The notes under the pieces are model-generated. The model did not search any database, was not told where the DNA came from, and saw only the letters and a list, made by a program, of their open reading frames with translations. A stretch of DNA of 51,183 nt, taken from assembly GCA_021298355.1 (NCBI GenBank), contig JAJTEH010000016.1, positions 1 through 51,183 of the forward strand. The letters are read 5' to 3'. Made by a program: the position numbers and the translations under genes. Position 1 is the stretch's first letter. Each line of letters begins with the position of its first letter. Positions 31,761-40,687 of this stretch are shown here, in pieces. The stretch comes from Flammeovirgaceae bacterium. GTDB taxonomy: Bacteria > Bacteroidota > Bacteroidia > Cytophagales > Cyclobacteriaceae.

Positions 31761-33161
31761 TTAAGCATTTCCGTAACCCAACAACTTCAGCATTTCTTCG
31801 CTGCTTTGTTCCGGTGCAAACAATTGAGTGGAAATTTCTCCGTCTTCGTTACGATCTATCAATACATGTTTGGCAGCAGGAATCAAACAATGCTGAATGC
31901 CACCATACCCACCTAACGATTCCTGGTAAGCTCCGGTGTGAAAAAATCCGACATACAATTGTTCATCATCGTTGCGCATTGGTAAGAACACTTCGCCAGT
32001 ATGCGCATCGGAGTTATAATAGTCCTGACTATCGCACGTTAAACCACCTAAGTTTACTTTATGATAGGGGTCGTCCCACTTATTCAATGCTAGTAAGATA
32101 AACTTTTGATTCATGCCCCATGTATCCGGTAAATGCGTGATGAAGGATCCATCAATCATGTACCAAAGTTCTTTATCGTTTTGTAATTTCTCGTTGATGA
32201 TTTGGTACAACACCGCGCCACTTTCGCCAACGGTGTAGCTACCGAATTCTGTATAAATGTGCGGAACAGGAACATTATTCTTATCACATATCCATTTGAT
32301 GTTTTCCACGATTTGTTCAATCATGTATTTATAATCGTATTGGAAAGTGAGAGATGTCTTAATCGGAAAACCACCACCGATGTCAATAGAATCTAAGGAA
32401 GGACAAACTTTTTTGAGTTCGCAATATTTAAAAATGAAACGGCTCAACTCACTCCAATAGTAAGCCGTGTCTTTAATACCTGTGTTGATGAAGAAGTGTA
32501 AAAGTTTCAATTGAGCTTTTTCACTTTTCTCAATCTTATCTTTATAAAATTGAACAATGTCGCTGTATCGAATGCCCAATCGCGAAGTATAAAATTCGAA
32601 GTTGGGTTCTTCGTCTGAAGCCACACGAATGCCTACTTTAAAAGGTTGTGTGGCGTGTTGTTCGTAATAATCAATCTCGTATAAGTTATCTAAAATCGGT
32701 ACGCAGTTTTTAAAACCATCGTTGATTAATTCAGTAATGTATTGCACATACAACGGGCGCTTAAAACCATTGCACAGAATGTATGTGTCTTTGTTTACTT
32801 TTCCTTTCTGATGCAAAGAGCGAATAATCGGAATATCGAAAGAAGATGAAGTTTCTACATGCACGTTTTTGTTCTTCAAGGCTTCTTCTAAAATGAAGGA
32901 AAAGTGAGAAGACTTTGTGCAATAACAATACGTGTACGAGCCGTTGTATTTAAACTTTTCGATGGCCGAATTAAAAGTTGCTTGCACGTAGCGAATGTTT
33001 TCGCTGATGCGAGGCAGATACGTTAATTTTAACGGAGTTCCGTATTGTTTGATGATGTCCATCACAGGCACATCGTTAAACAAAAGTTCGTGGTCGCGCA
33101 CTTTGAATTCTTTCTGCGGAAACTCAAAAGTTTGCTCAATCAGCTCGCGGTAACTCTTCAT
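31761..33161 (-). CDS. speA: Arginine decarboxylase (PLP-dependent, Bacteroidota type)
   Basis: 466 residues, a fold-type III PLP decarboxylase of the alanine racemase/ornithine decarboxylase group, shorter than the ~650-residue enterobacterial SpeA. The PLP lysine is in YCYCTKSSHF (K83). The phosphate-binding glycine loop is DIGGGFP, and the substrate-side cysteine/aspartate region is GGLTCDSQDYY. It converts arginine to agmatine, the first step of polyamine synthesis by the agmatine route. Annotators sometimes call this family diaminopimelate decarboxylase-like. The divergent arginase-family gene 281 bp away fits polyamine or arginine metabolism. Start MKSYRELIEQ, with no ribosome-binding site. 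Confidence 0.85.
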   Translation of the reverse strand: MKSYRELIEQTFEFPQKEFKVRDHELLFNDVPVMDIIKQYGTPLKLTYLPRISENIRYVQATFNSAIEKFKYNGSYTYCYCTKSSHFSFILEEALKNKNVHVETSSSFDIPIIRSLHQKGKVNKDTYILCNGFKRPLYVQYITELINDGFKNCVPILDNLYEIDYYEQHATQPFKVGIRVASDEEPNFEFYTSRLGIRYSDIVQFYKDKIEKSEKAQLKLLHFFINTGIKDTAYYWSELSRFIFKYCELKKVCPSLDSIDIGGGFPIKTSLTFQYDYKYMIEQIVENIKWICDKNNVPVPHIYTEFGSYTVGESGAVLYQIINEKLQNDKELWYMIDGSFITHLPDTWGMNQKFILLALNKWDDPYHKVNLGGLTCDSQDYYNSDAHTGEVFLPMRNDDEQLYVGFFHTGAYQESLGGYGGIQHCLIPAAKHVLIDRNEDGEISTQLFAPEQSSEEMLKLLGYGNA

Positions 33162-33253
33162 GTTATGGGTTGTGTAATAAGGCCGGAAAGATCTTCTTCG
33201 ACAGTGACAATCAGCAGGTTAGCAAATTAAACCGCTGTCGGTTCAGATAAGGA

Positions 33254-33285
33254 GTGCAAAAATCACATAAAATTGCCATCTTTGC
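33254..33285 (+). promoter_or_regulatory. Possible Bacteroidota promoter for the arginase gene
   Basis: CATCTTTGC at 33277-33285 is one base off the TAnnTTTG -7 box. A TGC in place of TTG lies about 19 nt upstream. It is in the divergent region between speA and the arginase gene and would leave a leader of about 150 nt. Weak support. Confidence 0.3.
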
Positions 33286-33442
33286 AAGGTTCACATTTAT
33301 ATGATCTGTTCAAGCTTCAAATTCTTTTCGGCAGTGCCTTACAAAGGTCTTTACGCCACACCCGATTACTAACGTCAGGGGTTACGAAGAAGCTTTTTTT
33401 ATTCAGATCAATACAACCAGTATTCATTAAATTTTTTTTCAC

Positions 33443-34405
33443 GTGAAAGAGATTAAAATCATAGAAGTTAAGTCAGAAATCGGTGCCGGAACCCGCGGAG
33501 CAAGCTTAGGTGTGGAAGCGATGAAAATCGCCAGCCTGGATTTAAAGTCGGACTTCTTTAAACAATACGATTCCATCGAAGTAGAGAACGTAAACGAAAT
33601 GTTATACGATGGAGCCGAGCACGCACATGCTAAGTTTATCGATGGTGTGATGATCATGGAAGAAAGAGTTTGTTTAGAAGTTTACGAACAATTATTCGAT
33701 GAATTTTTTCCGGTGATTATGGCAGGCGATCATTCTACAGCTTACGGTACAATTGCCGGCATAAAGAAAACACATCCCAAGAAAAGATTAGGTGTGGTGT
33801 GGATCGATGCGCATGCAGATTTACATTCTCCTTATACAACTCCTTCCGGTAATATGCACGGCATGCCGCTCGCTATGGCGTGTGGTATCGATAATTTAGA
33901 ATGTAAAGTAAACGATCCGAAAGGCGAAACCATCGAATATTGGGAACAACTTAAAAATGTTGGAGTAGCCGGCCCAAAAATTTATCCGGAAGATATCGTG
34001 TTTATCTCTGTACGCGATTTCGAAAAACCCGAGAATTACCTCATTAACAAACACAACATTAATTTTATCGAAACAGAAGATGTAAAGAAACTCGGTGCAG
34101 AAAAAATTGCGCAGAAAGCTTTACAAATGCTCGACCATTGCGATCTGATTTATGTTTCTTTTGATGTGGATAGCATGGACAGTCGTATTTCAACCGGTAC
34201 AGGAACTCCGGTGCCTAATGGTTTAACCGTGGATGAAGCGAAAGTGTTAAATGTTGAGTTAGCTAAAAATCCTAAAGTTTGTGCTTGGGAAATTGTAGAA
34301 GTAAACCCAACTTTAGATACCGAAAACAGAATGGCCGAAAGTGCTTTCGAGATTTTAGAAGCCACAACCAAAGCCATTGTAGAAAGACCTGTTTTGGCAG
34401 AATAA
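33443..34405 (+). CDS. Arginase/agmatinase-family ureohydrolase
   Basis: 320 residues, starting with GTG (MKEIKIIEVK). Two-manganese ureohydrolase signature: AGDHS (94-98), WIDAHADLHSP (DAHAD at 122-126), and SFDVDSMD near 239-246. All six metal ligands are visible. It hydrolyses arginine to ornithine and urea, or agmatine to putrescine and urea. PNGLT near the third motif and the N-terminal GAGTRGASLG lean toward arginase, while the divergent arginine decarboxylase would make agmatinase sensible. The choice needs experiment. Unusually, the next gene is nuoA, only 1 nt downstream, so it may lead the nuo transcript. Confidence 0.82.
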   Translation: MKEIKIIEVKSEIGAGTRGASLGVEAMKIASLDLKSDFFKQYDSIEVENVNEMLYDGAEHAHAKFIDGVMIMEERVCLEVYEQLFDEFFPVIMAGDHSTAYGTIAGIKKTHPKKRLGVVWIDAHADLHSPYTTPSGNMHGMPLAMACGIDNLECKVNDPKGETIEYWEQLKNVGVAGPKIYPEDIVFISVRDFEKPENYLINKHNINFIETEDVKKLGAEKIAQKALQMLDHCDLIYVSFDVDSMDSRISTGTGTPVPNGLTVDEAKVLNVELAKNPKVCAWEIVEVNPTLDTENRMAESAFEILEATTKAIVERPVLAE

Positions 34406-34406
34406 A

Positions 34407-34889
34407 ATGAACGCAGACGCAAGCTACCTGAGTGATTTTGGAATTGTTTTACTTTTTCTGGTCGGAGGGGCTTCGTTCATCGCACTCAGTTTGTTGGTTT
34501 CTAAAATCATCAGACCCAACAAACCCAATCCAGAAAAATTAGCTACTTACGAAAGTGGCGAAGAAGCCATCTCAACAGCCTGGCCGCAATTCAATATTCG
34601 GTTTTATGTTATCGCTTTAATGTTTATTCTATTTGAAATCGAATTAGTTTTTCTTTTTCCGTGGGCATTAGTTTTTGCTGATGAAGAAGCCATTGCGCAA
34701 ACACAAGGCGGGTGGATGTGGTTTACCTTATTAGAAGTAGTTACGTTCATTCTGATTTTATTTGCTGGCTTGGTTTACGCATGGAAAGAAAAACATTTCA
34801 ATTGGGGTGATACCGCAGAGAAAACAGAAGAAATACCTTCGCCTGTTCCTATGGATTTATATCAAAAAATAAATGAACGCTACCAATAA
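34407..34889 (+). CDS. nuoA: NADH-quinone oxidoreductase subunit A
   Basis: 160 residues with three transmembrane helices: about 10-30, 66-86 ([20 protein letters not shown], the family signature with the conserved FEIE) and 100-120. [19 protein letters not shown] matches the conserved loop of NuoA, whose usual KYECG appears here as TYESG. It is the small membrane subunit at the joint of the peripheral and membrane arms of complex I. It starts 1 nt after the arginase gene and overlaps nuoB by 17 nt. The C-terminal 30 residues ([15 protein letters not shown]) are longer than in many homologues. Confidence 0.93.
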   Translation: MNADASYLSDFGIVLLFLVGGASFIALSLLVSKIIRPNKPNPEKLATYESGEEAISTAWPQFNIRFYVIALMFILFEIELVFLFPWALVFADEEAIAQTQGGWMWFTLLEVVTFILILFAGLVYAWKEKHFNWGDTAEKTEEIPSPVPMDLYQKINERYQ

Positions 34890-35433
34890 CGCATTCGAGA
34901 ATTTAACCCAAACGCTAAGCAGCGATCATCCTGTGTATAGCGAACCCATGGGCAATGCAGGCGTGATCATCTCTAACTTAGATTATTTGTTGAATTGGTC
35001 GCGAAAGTCGTCTTTGTTTCCGATGACTTTCGGTTTAGCTTGTTGCGCGATAGAGTTTATGAGCACAGGCACAACACCTTATGATATGGATCGCTTCGGC
35101 ATGGCTCCGCGTTCATCGCCACGCCAGGCCGATGTAATGATTATTGCCGGAACAGTAGTATTTAAAATGGCCGATCGTATTAAAAGATTATACGAACAAA
35201 TGGCAGAGCCACGCTATGTAATCTCGATGGGTTCGTGTGCCAATTGTGGCGGACCGTATTGGCAGCATGGGTATCATGTTGTAAAAGGTGTAGATAAAAT
35301 TATTCCGGTAGATGTATATGTACCCGGTTGCCCTCCCAGACCGGAAGCATTGATTGGAGGAATTTTAGAACTACAAAAAAAGATCAGTGGTGAAGCGAAG
35401 TTGGGGGAGAAGGTAGCTGATAGAAATAAATAG
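34873..35433 (+). CDS. nuoB: NADH-quinone oxidoreductase subunit B
   Basis: 186 residues, the 20-kDa subunit of complex I that binds cluster N2 next to the quinone site. The ligands are C57 and C58 ([10 protein letters not shown]), C122 (MGSCANCGG) and C153 ([10 protein letters not shown]). The membrane-facing start is longer than in some homologues. Overlaps nuoA by 17 nt, so translation is coupled. Only 16 nt separate it from the start of an unrelated ATPase gene that interrupts the normal order nuoB-nuoC. Confidence 0.95.
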   Translation: MNATNNAFENLTQTLSSDHPVYSEPMGNAGVIISNLDYLLNWSRKSSLFPMTFGLACCAIEFMSTGTTPYDMDRFGMAPRSSPRQADVMIIAGTVVFKMADRIKRLYEQMAEPRYVISMGSCANCGGPYWQHGYHVVKGVDKIIPVDVYVPGCPPRPEALIGGILELQKKISGEAKLGEKVADRNK

Positions 35434-35449
35434 CTGAATATTTTTTAAA

Positions 35450-36472
35450 TTGACATCTGTGGAAACGAGACATATTGATACAATCAGGCTTACTAACTTT
35501 AAGAGATTCGAAAATCTTGAAGTAAGAGAATTAGGTCAGTTTAACTTAATTGTTGGCGATAACAACGTGGGGAAGACTTCTTTATTGGAGGCTTTGTTGT
35601 GTGAGAAAGAGGTTAGTGTGACTTTAGGTAGATTTGCAGAATTAGTAAAACAAAGAAAATTTAAATCAAAATCTTTATTTCAGGATTTAGCTTACTTCAT
35701 GAACGTGAAGATGAGAGCAAATAAAGAAGTAAAAACATTTAACATAGAATATATAACAAATTCAATTGCTACAAATATTTCGCTTAGCATTATTGATATT
35801 GATAAAAAAGTAATTTTTGATTCTTTTAGACATCCTGATTCTGCTAAAATTATAAACGAACACTTTGATTTGTTTGCAGAAAATTATTATTCGCAAGTTG
35901 ATTATCCATTAATTCTAATAACACAAGGTCACGGTTTCGACTTTGCAAATGACTATTCATCCATTCAATCAAATAGAAACTACAAAGTTAAATTGATAGA
36001 GAACTTAAAAAGTTTAGTTCCGGATTTAGAAAACATTGAGTTGTCAGTTGCTAATTTTGAAAATATCCCTTTTCTAATTGTTTACACAAAACATCAAGAT
36101 GAAGCCATACCACTTGCTTTTTACGGGGATGGAACGCTGAAACTCTTTCGCATCTTATCTAAGATAACCCGTTTTGCAGGACAAAGATTGATGATTGACG
36201 AAATAGATGCCGGTATTCATTATACCCGTTATAAAACTTTCTGGAAGGTAATTCTACAAGCTGCAAAAGAAAATCAAGTGCAGTTGTTTATGACAACCCA
36301 TAACGAAGAATGCATCAAATATTACAGAGAAGCAATTGAAGAATTGCAATTTGAAGCAGAGGCAAGAGTGGTGGCGTTAGCAGAAAATCCGAAGACTAAA
36401 GAAGTATTTTCAACTACTTTTAACTTTAAACAGTTTGAAGAAGTAGTGGATGCTGGAAATGATATCAGATAA
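35450..36472 (+). CDS. AAA_15/AAA_21-type ATPase of an OLD/PARIS-like defence module
   Basis: 340 residues with an ABC/SMC-like ATPase head. Walker A is GDNNVGKTS (36-44), the signature-like FYGDGTLKLFRIL is near 225-237, Walker B is LMIDEIDAG (D250, E251), and the H-switch is MTTHNEE (H284). The opening HIDTIRLTNFKRFENLEV is the typical first strand of these ATPases. Such ATPases paired with a TOPRIM protein form anti-phage systems (OLD family, PARIS AriA-AriB); which class this pair belongs to is inference. It starts at a TTG 16 nt after nuoB; a GTG three codons later is possible. Base composition is clearly more AT-rich than the nuo genes on either side, pointing to insertion by transfer. 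It lies within the nuo transcript, so it would be expressed constitutively with complex I. Confidence 0.82.
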   Translation: MTSVETRHIDTIRLTNFKRFENLEVRELGQFNLIVGDNNVGKTSLLEALLCEKEVSVTLGRFAELVKQRKFKSKSLFQDLAYFMNVKMRANKEVKTFNIEYITNSIATNISLSIIDIDKKVIFDSFRHPDSAKIINEHFDLFAENYYSQVDYPLILITQGHGFDFANDYSSIQSNRNYKVKLIENLKSLVPDLENIELSVANFENIPFLIVYTKHQDEAIPLAFYGDGTLKLFRILSKITRFAGQRLMIDEIDAGIHYTRYKTFWKVILQAAKENQVQLFMTTHNEECIKYYREAIEELQFEAEARVVALAENPKTKEVFSTTFNFKQFEEVVDAGNDIR

Positions 36473-36477
36473 TTTGT

Positions 36478-37050
36478 ATGAATGATTTTTTATTGGTTGT
36501 AGAAGGCGAGTCTGATAGAAAATTCTTGAAAGATTTAATCATTTATCGATTTGCTAGAACTTTAGATGATAAAGATTTCATACTGTTAGGTGGAAACGAA
36601 ACAACAATTGAATCAAAAGCAAAATTGTTAAACTCAAGAAGAGGGCTTAATCTTTATTTTATTCTTGATACTGATTCAGATTTATCACAAAAAAGAAAGA
36701 ATACAAACGAAATAATTAAAGAAAGTAAAATTTCTGTTACTGACTTATTTTTTCTGCCAAATAATAGTGATGCTGGAAATCTGGAAGACTTGTTGTTTTC
36801 TATTATTCCAGAAAAAAATAAGGATTTTTTTCAATGCTTAGAAAATTTTAAAGATTGCGTTTTAAAGCTCAAACAAAGTGAATTGCGAACTTTTGATGAT
36901 AAAGATTTGATGTATATGTATCAGGATTCTTTTTCAGAAGGAAAGGAAGCAAAAGAAACAAAACGAAGTTATCTTAATGACACAATCTGGAATTTAAATT
37001 CACCTGCTTTAGATCCTCTCATTCAATTCTTAAAAAATGTATTGAAATGA
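36478..37050 (+). CDS. TOPRIM/DUF3226-like partner of the ATPase
   Basis: 190 residues. The TOPRIM glutamate motif is LLVVEGESDRKF (E9, D13), the aspartate motif is FILDTDSD (64, 66, 68), and FFLPNNSDAGNLEDLL (91-106) resembles the P-N-x-GxLEdLl segment of DUF3226. TOPRIM domains of this kind are nucleases or tRNA-targeting effectors in OLD and PARIS systems, held in check or triggered by the ATPase. It begins 5 nt after the ATPase stop. Its stop codon overlaps the nuoC start as ATGA, so the module is fitted into the operon without breaking it. The AT-rich sequence agrees with joint transfer with the ATPase. Confidence 0.78.
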   Translation: MNDFLLVVEGESDRKFLKDLIIYRFARTLDDKDFILLGGNETTIESKAKLLNSRRGLNLYFILDTDSDLSQKRKNTNEIIKESKISVTDLFFLPNNSDAGNLEDLLFSIIPEKNKDFFQCLENFKDCVLKLKQSELRTFDDKDLMYMYQDSFSEGKEAKETKRSYLNDTIWNLNSPALDPLIQFLKNVLK

Positions 37051-37538
37051 AATCTGAAGAACTAGCATCTTTCCTGCAACAATATTTTCAACATCAGTTT
37101 GAAAAAATTGAGTTGATGAATGGCTCTTGTTTTATCGAGGTTAGCAGTAACAATAGCTTTGAATTACTTTCTAATCTCAAAAATCATCCCCAACTCTATT
37201 TCGATTCGTTATCTTGCCTTACCGCTATCGATAATGGTGCGCAAGCAGGAAGCATGGAAGTTATTTATCAATTGTATTCTATTCCTTTTCATCATAGTTT
37301 AAGCGCAAAAGTGATTTTGCCTCGCGAGCATCCAACCATTGATTCAGTTGAATCCATTTGGAAAACAGCTAACTGGCACGAGCGCGAAGCCTATGATATG
37401 TTTGGCATCTCCTTTAATAATCATCCTGACTTGCGCAGAATTTTAATGCCTGCGGATTGGGAAGGTTTCCCGCTTAGAAAAGATTATCAAACGCAAGAAA
37501 CGTATCGCAACATTAAAGTTGATTACCAACAACCTTGA
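37047..37538 (+). CDS. nuoC: NADH-quinone oxidoreductase subunit C
   Basis: 163 residues, the 30-kDa subunit of the peripheral arm. The signature WHEREAYDMFGISFNNHPDL, followed by RRILMPADWEGFPLRKDY, is complete. Overlaps the TOPRIM gene by 4 nt upstream and nuoD by 4 nt downstream (TTGA). The separate nuoC and nuoD genes follow the common bacterial pattern rather than the fused NuoCD. Confidence 0.94.
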   Translation: MKSEELASFLQQYFQHQFEKIELMNGSCFIEVSSNNSFELLSNLKNHPQLYFDSLSCLTAIDNGAQAGSMEVIYQLYSIPFHHSLSAKVILPREHPTIDSVESIWKTANWHEREAYDMFGISFNNHPDLRRILMPADWEGFPLRKDYQTQETYRNIKVDYQQP

Positions 37539-38746
37539 AACCAACGTATCACTATACGGAAAATAACCTCATCGATTCTGAACCCAACAAGTTCAAAGAA
37601 GAAAACTTGCGTTCAGAGGAAATGATTTTAAACATCGGTCCGCAGCATCCTTCTACTCACGGTGTTTTGCGCTTGGAAGTAATTTCAGATGGTGAAGTAA
37701 TCAAAGAAGTCGTGCCTCACATTGGTTATCTCCATCGTTGCTTCGAAAAACACGCTGAGAATTTACCATTCAATCAAATCATTCCTTTTGTTGATCGGAT
37801 AGATTACCTCGCCTCCATGAACAACGAGCATGCCTATGCTTTAGGAGTTGAGAAAATGTTAGGCATAATAGAGCAAATTCCGAGACGAGTGGAATACATC
37901 CGCGTGTTGGTGGCAGAGTTAAACCGCATCGCTTCGCATTTTATCGCTATCGGTACGTATGGCATGGATATCGGTGCTTTCACTCCTTTCTTTTGGGTGA
38001 TGCGCGACCGCGAACACATTTTGCGCCTACTCGAGTGGGCCAGTGGCTCGCGCTTATTATACAATTACATCTGGATTGGCGGATTGTTTTATGATATTCC
38101 GGTTGGCTTCGAAGAACAATGCCAGCAATACATCAAATACCTGAAACCAAAATTGCAAGAGCTGGAAGATATTTTAATCAACAATAAAATTTTTATTGAG
38201 CGAACAGCTAACGTAGGTGTTTTGCCTTTGCATACTGCTATCAATTATGGCATTACTGGGCCGATGTTGCGTGCTTCTGGTTTGCGTTTCGATTTAAGAA
38301 AGGTAGATGCGTATTCTATTTATCCTGAACTCGATTTTCATGTTCCGATTGGCGAAGGTAAAATGGGTAAGCTAGGCGATTGCTGGGATCGCACGTGGGT
38401 ACGCATGCAAGAAATTTATCAATCAGTTTCTATCATCGAACAATGTGTAGCACGATTAACCAGCGATTTGAAACGCGATGTTACCTTCGATCCGCAAGCA
38501 CTTGTTCCAAAAAAGATAAGACCGGCTGCTCAAGATTTTTATTGCAGAGCCGAAAATCCGAAAGGTGAACTGGGATTTTTCTTCCGTACTGATGGGCGAA
38601 ATGATGTGCCTGTACGATGCAAAGTAAGAGGACCAAGCTTTGTAAACCTCAGTGTTTTGCCTGCGCTCGCTAAGGGAGTTTTATTAGCCGATTTAATTGC
38701 CATCGTTGGCTCGTTAGATTTGGTTATGGGTGAGGTTGATCGATAA
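37535..38746 (+). CDS. nuoD: NADH-quinone oxidoreductase subunit D
   Basis: 403 residues, the 49-kDa quinone-site subunit of complex I. NIGPQHPSTHGVLRLEV and HIGYLHRCFEKHAENL are the family signatures; the C-terminus VMGEVDR is typical. The start is a TTG overlapping the nuoC stop (TTGA); an internal ATG at MILNIGPQH would leave a slightly short protein. The next gene is nnr, not nuoE, so the rest of complex I must be encoded elsewhere or has been separated. Confidence 0.94.
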   Translation: MKPTYHYTENNLIDSEPNKFKEENLRSEEMILNIGPQHPSTHGVLRLEVISDGEVIKEVVPHIGYLHRCFEKHAENLPFNQIIPFVDRIDYLASMNNEHAYALGVEKMLGIIEQIPRRVEYIRVLVAELNRIASHFIAIGTYGMDIGAFTPFFWVMRDREHILRLLEWASGSRLLYNYIWIGGLFYDIPVGFEEQCQQYIKYLKPKLQELEDILINNKIFIERTANVGVLPLHTAINYGITGPMLRASGLRFDLRKVDAYSIYPELDFHVPIGEGKMGKLGDCWDRTWVRMQEIYQSVSIIEQCVARLTSDLKRDVTFDPQALVPKKIRPAAQDFYCRAENPKGELGFFFRTDGRNDVPVRCKVRGPSFVNLSVLPALAKGVLLADLIAIVGSLDLVMGEVDR

Positions 38747-38751
38747 CTTTT

Positions 38752-40236
38752 ATGCTTCCCGTTTACAATCGCATACAAATTAAACAGGCTGATGAAGCCA
38801 CCATCTTGCGCGAGCCTATTTCATCACTTCACTTGATGGAGAGAGCAGCACATCAATTTTGTAAATGGTTTGTGCAGCATGTAGACAACCGTTGCAGAGT
38901 AGCCATTGTGTGTGGTACAGGCAATAATGGAGGGGATGGGCTAGCCATTGCCAGGTTATTAGATGGTTGGCAGTATAAGGTTTATGTTTACATAGTTAGT
39001 ACGCAACAAAAACCATCTCAGGATTTTGAAGAAAACAAAAAGAGATGGAGAGAAGATAAAACAGAAAACTTTACCGAAAGCACCAGTTTACAAGAATTCG
39101 ATGTCATCATCGATGCTATTTTAGGCACCGGCACGAATAGAAAAGTAGAAGGGATTGTAGCAAAAGCAATTGAGGGTATCAATCGAAGTGAAGCTAATGT
39201 TATTGCTGTTGATATTCCTTCCGGCATTATACTCGATCAGGTTGCACCAGAATTAGCTGTACGCGCTACACACACCGTTTCTTTTGAATTTCCTAAACTT
39301 CCCTTTTTACTACAGAATTATCAGGCTTTTGTTGGCCAATACCATCTGGTTTCGATTGGCATCAATAAAAAGTTTATCGAAGAGACAAAGGCTGAGTATT
39401 ACCTTATTGAGAAAAAAGATTTTTCAAAACATATACCACAGCGTGAAATTTTCAGTTATAAAGGAACGTACGGCCGCGCTTTGCTAGTAGCAGGTAGCAA
39501 AGGAAAAACAGGAGCGTCTGTACTCGCTGCCAAAGCGTGTGTTAGAAGTGGAGTTGGTTTATTGGAAGTTGCGCTACCTGCCCATGCTTTACTTCCGTTG
39601 CAGGTTGCAGTGCCCGAAGCCATGACTATCGTTGATAAACAAAATGATTATGTCAGTCAGTTGCCCAACACCAATTCATTTCAAGCCATAGGAATCGGGC
39701 CGGGTTTGGGTACACATCTGGCAACAAGCAAAGTATTGTTACAAGTGTTAACAGAAACAAATTTACCATTGGTGTTAGATGCTGACGCCATCAACCTTTT
39801 AGTAACGTTGCCGGATTGGAAAAATAAATTGAGACAAAACATTATCCTCACACCTCACCCCGGTGAGTTTAAGCGTTTGGTTGGAACTTGGCAAAACGAT
39901 ATTGAAAAGATTGCGCTTGTAAAGAAATTCGTAGACGAAACACAAGCTTGTTTAGTAGTAAAAGGTGCGTACACACTCATTGCTCAACCTAATGCGCCCA
40001 TTTATTTTAACAGCAGTGGTAACCCCGGTATGGCAACAGGCGGAAGTGGCGATGTGTTAACCGGAATGTTAACCGGGCTGTTAGCGCAAGGTTACGAAAT
40101 AGGTTTTGCGGCCCGCCTGGGTGTTTTTTGGCATGGTTTGGCTGGCGATTTAGCCGCACAAGACGGCTCGGAAGCCACCCTTATAGCATCAGATATTATT
40201 CAAATGATGCCCAAAGCCTGGCGATTGATTACTTAA
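38752..40236 (+). CDS. nnr: Bifunctional NAD(P)H-hydrate epimerase/ADP-dependent dehydratase
   Basis: 494 residues, two enzymes in one chain that repair hydrated NADH and NADPH. Residues ~1-210 are the YjeF_N epimerase: RIQIKQADEATI, LMERAAHQF, CGTGNNGGDGLAIARLL, DAILGTG. Residues ~225-494 are the ribokinase-like dehydratase: GTYGRALLVAGSKGKTGA, GIGPGLG, LTPHPGEFKRL, and the nucleotide motif NPGMATGGSGDVLTGMLTG. It lies 5 nt after nuoD, so it is co-transcribed with complex I genes, a sensible pairing because it repairs the NADH that complex I consumes. Confidence 0.93.
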   Translation: MLPVYNRIQIKQADEATILREPISSLHLMERAAHQFCKWFVQHVDNRCRVAIVCGTGNNGGDGLAIARLLDGWQYKVYVYIVSTQQKPSQDFEENKKRWREDKTENFTESTSLQEFDVIIDAILGTGTNRKVEGIVAKAIEGINRSEANVIAVDIPSGIILDQVAPELAVRATHTVSFEFPKLPFLLQNYQAFVGQYHLVSIGINKKFIEETKAEYYLIEKKDFSKHIPQREIFSYKGTYGRALLVAGSKGKTGASVLAAKACVRSGVGLLEVALPAHALLPLQVAVPEAMTIVDKQNDYVSQLPNTNSFQAIGIGPGLGTHLATSKVLLQVLTETNLPLVLDADAINLLVTLPDWKNKLRQNIILTPHPGEFKRLVGTWQNDIEKIALVKKFVDETQACLVVKGAYTLIAQPNAPIYFNSSGNPGMATGGSGDVLTGMLTGLLAQGYEIGFAARLGVFWHGLAGDLAAQDGSEATLIASDIIQMMPKAWRLIT

Positions 40237-40339
40237 AATTGGGTATTCGATTAAACTTTTTGGCAGTTCAGGGCATCTAAACGACAGAAATCGGAATTTA
40301 TTCAAAACAAAAACAAATAAATTTCCGTACTTTGTATAT

Positions 40340-40687
40340 ATGAAATACCTTTTCCTGATCGTTGTACTCTTCATCTTGGCCTTTTCGGTTAAAGCGCAGT
40401 CTGTTCAGGAGGATGTTACCCTCTCTCAAAATCCAATTTCTAAAGTAGAATTATTCCCCAACCCGACAATCGATTTCTTAACGGTAAGGTTGGAAGGTGT
40501 ATCTGTCAGAAACTTAAATATTTCATTGCGCAACATCATTGGTAATGAAATGCCTCTCGATGTAGAGTACCTAGCTGAAAATGAATTTAAAGTTCGAGTA
40601 AAAGATTTTGGCACCGGTTATTACTTAATCGCCATGCAAGACGAAAAATCGGGTTTCAAAGGAACCTATAAATTCATCAAGCGCTAA
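40340..40687 (+). CDS. Mini protein consisting of a T9SS type A sorting domain
   Basis: 115 residues: signal peptide (1-20, YLFLIVVLFILAFSVKA), then an ~80-residue beta-sandwich with the type IX C-terminal sorting signature (VELFPNPTIDFLTVRLEG, then LNISLRNIIGNE and GTGYYLIAMQD, ending GTYKFIKR). The PNP motif and the terminal K-F-I-K-R match the family. No cargo domain lies between signal and sorting domain. It could be a remnant, a small exported protein, or a competitor or adaptor for the secretion system. Its 3' end overlaps the convergent threonine aldolase gene by 11 bp. Confidence 0.85.
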   Translation: MKYLFLIVVLFILAFSVKAQSVQEDVTLSQNPISKVELFPNPTIDFLTVRLEGVSVRNLNISLRNIIGNEMPLDVEYLAENEFKVRVKDFGTGYYLIAMQDEKSGFKGTYKFIKR

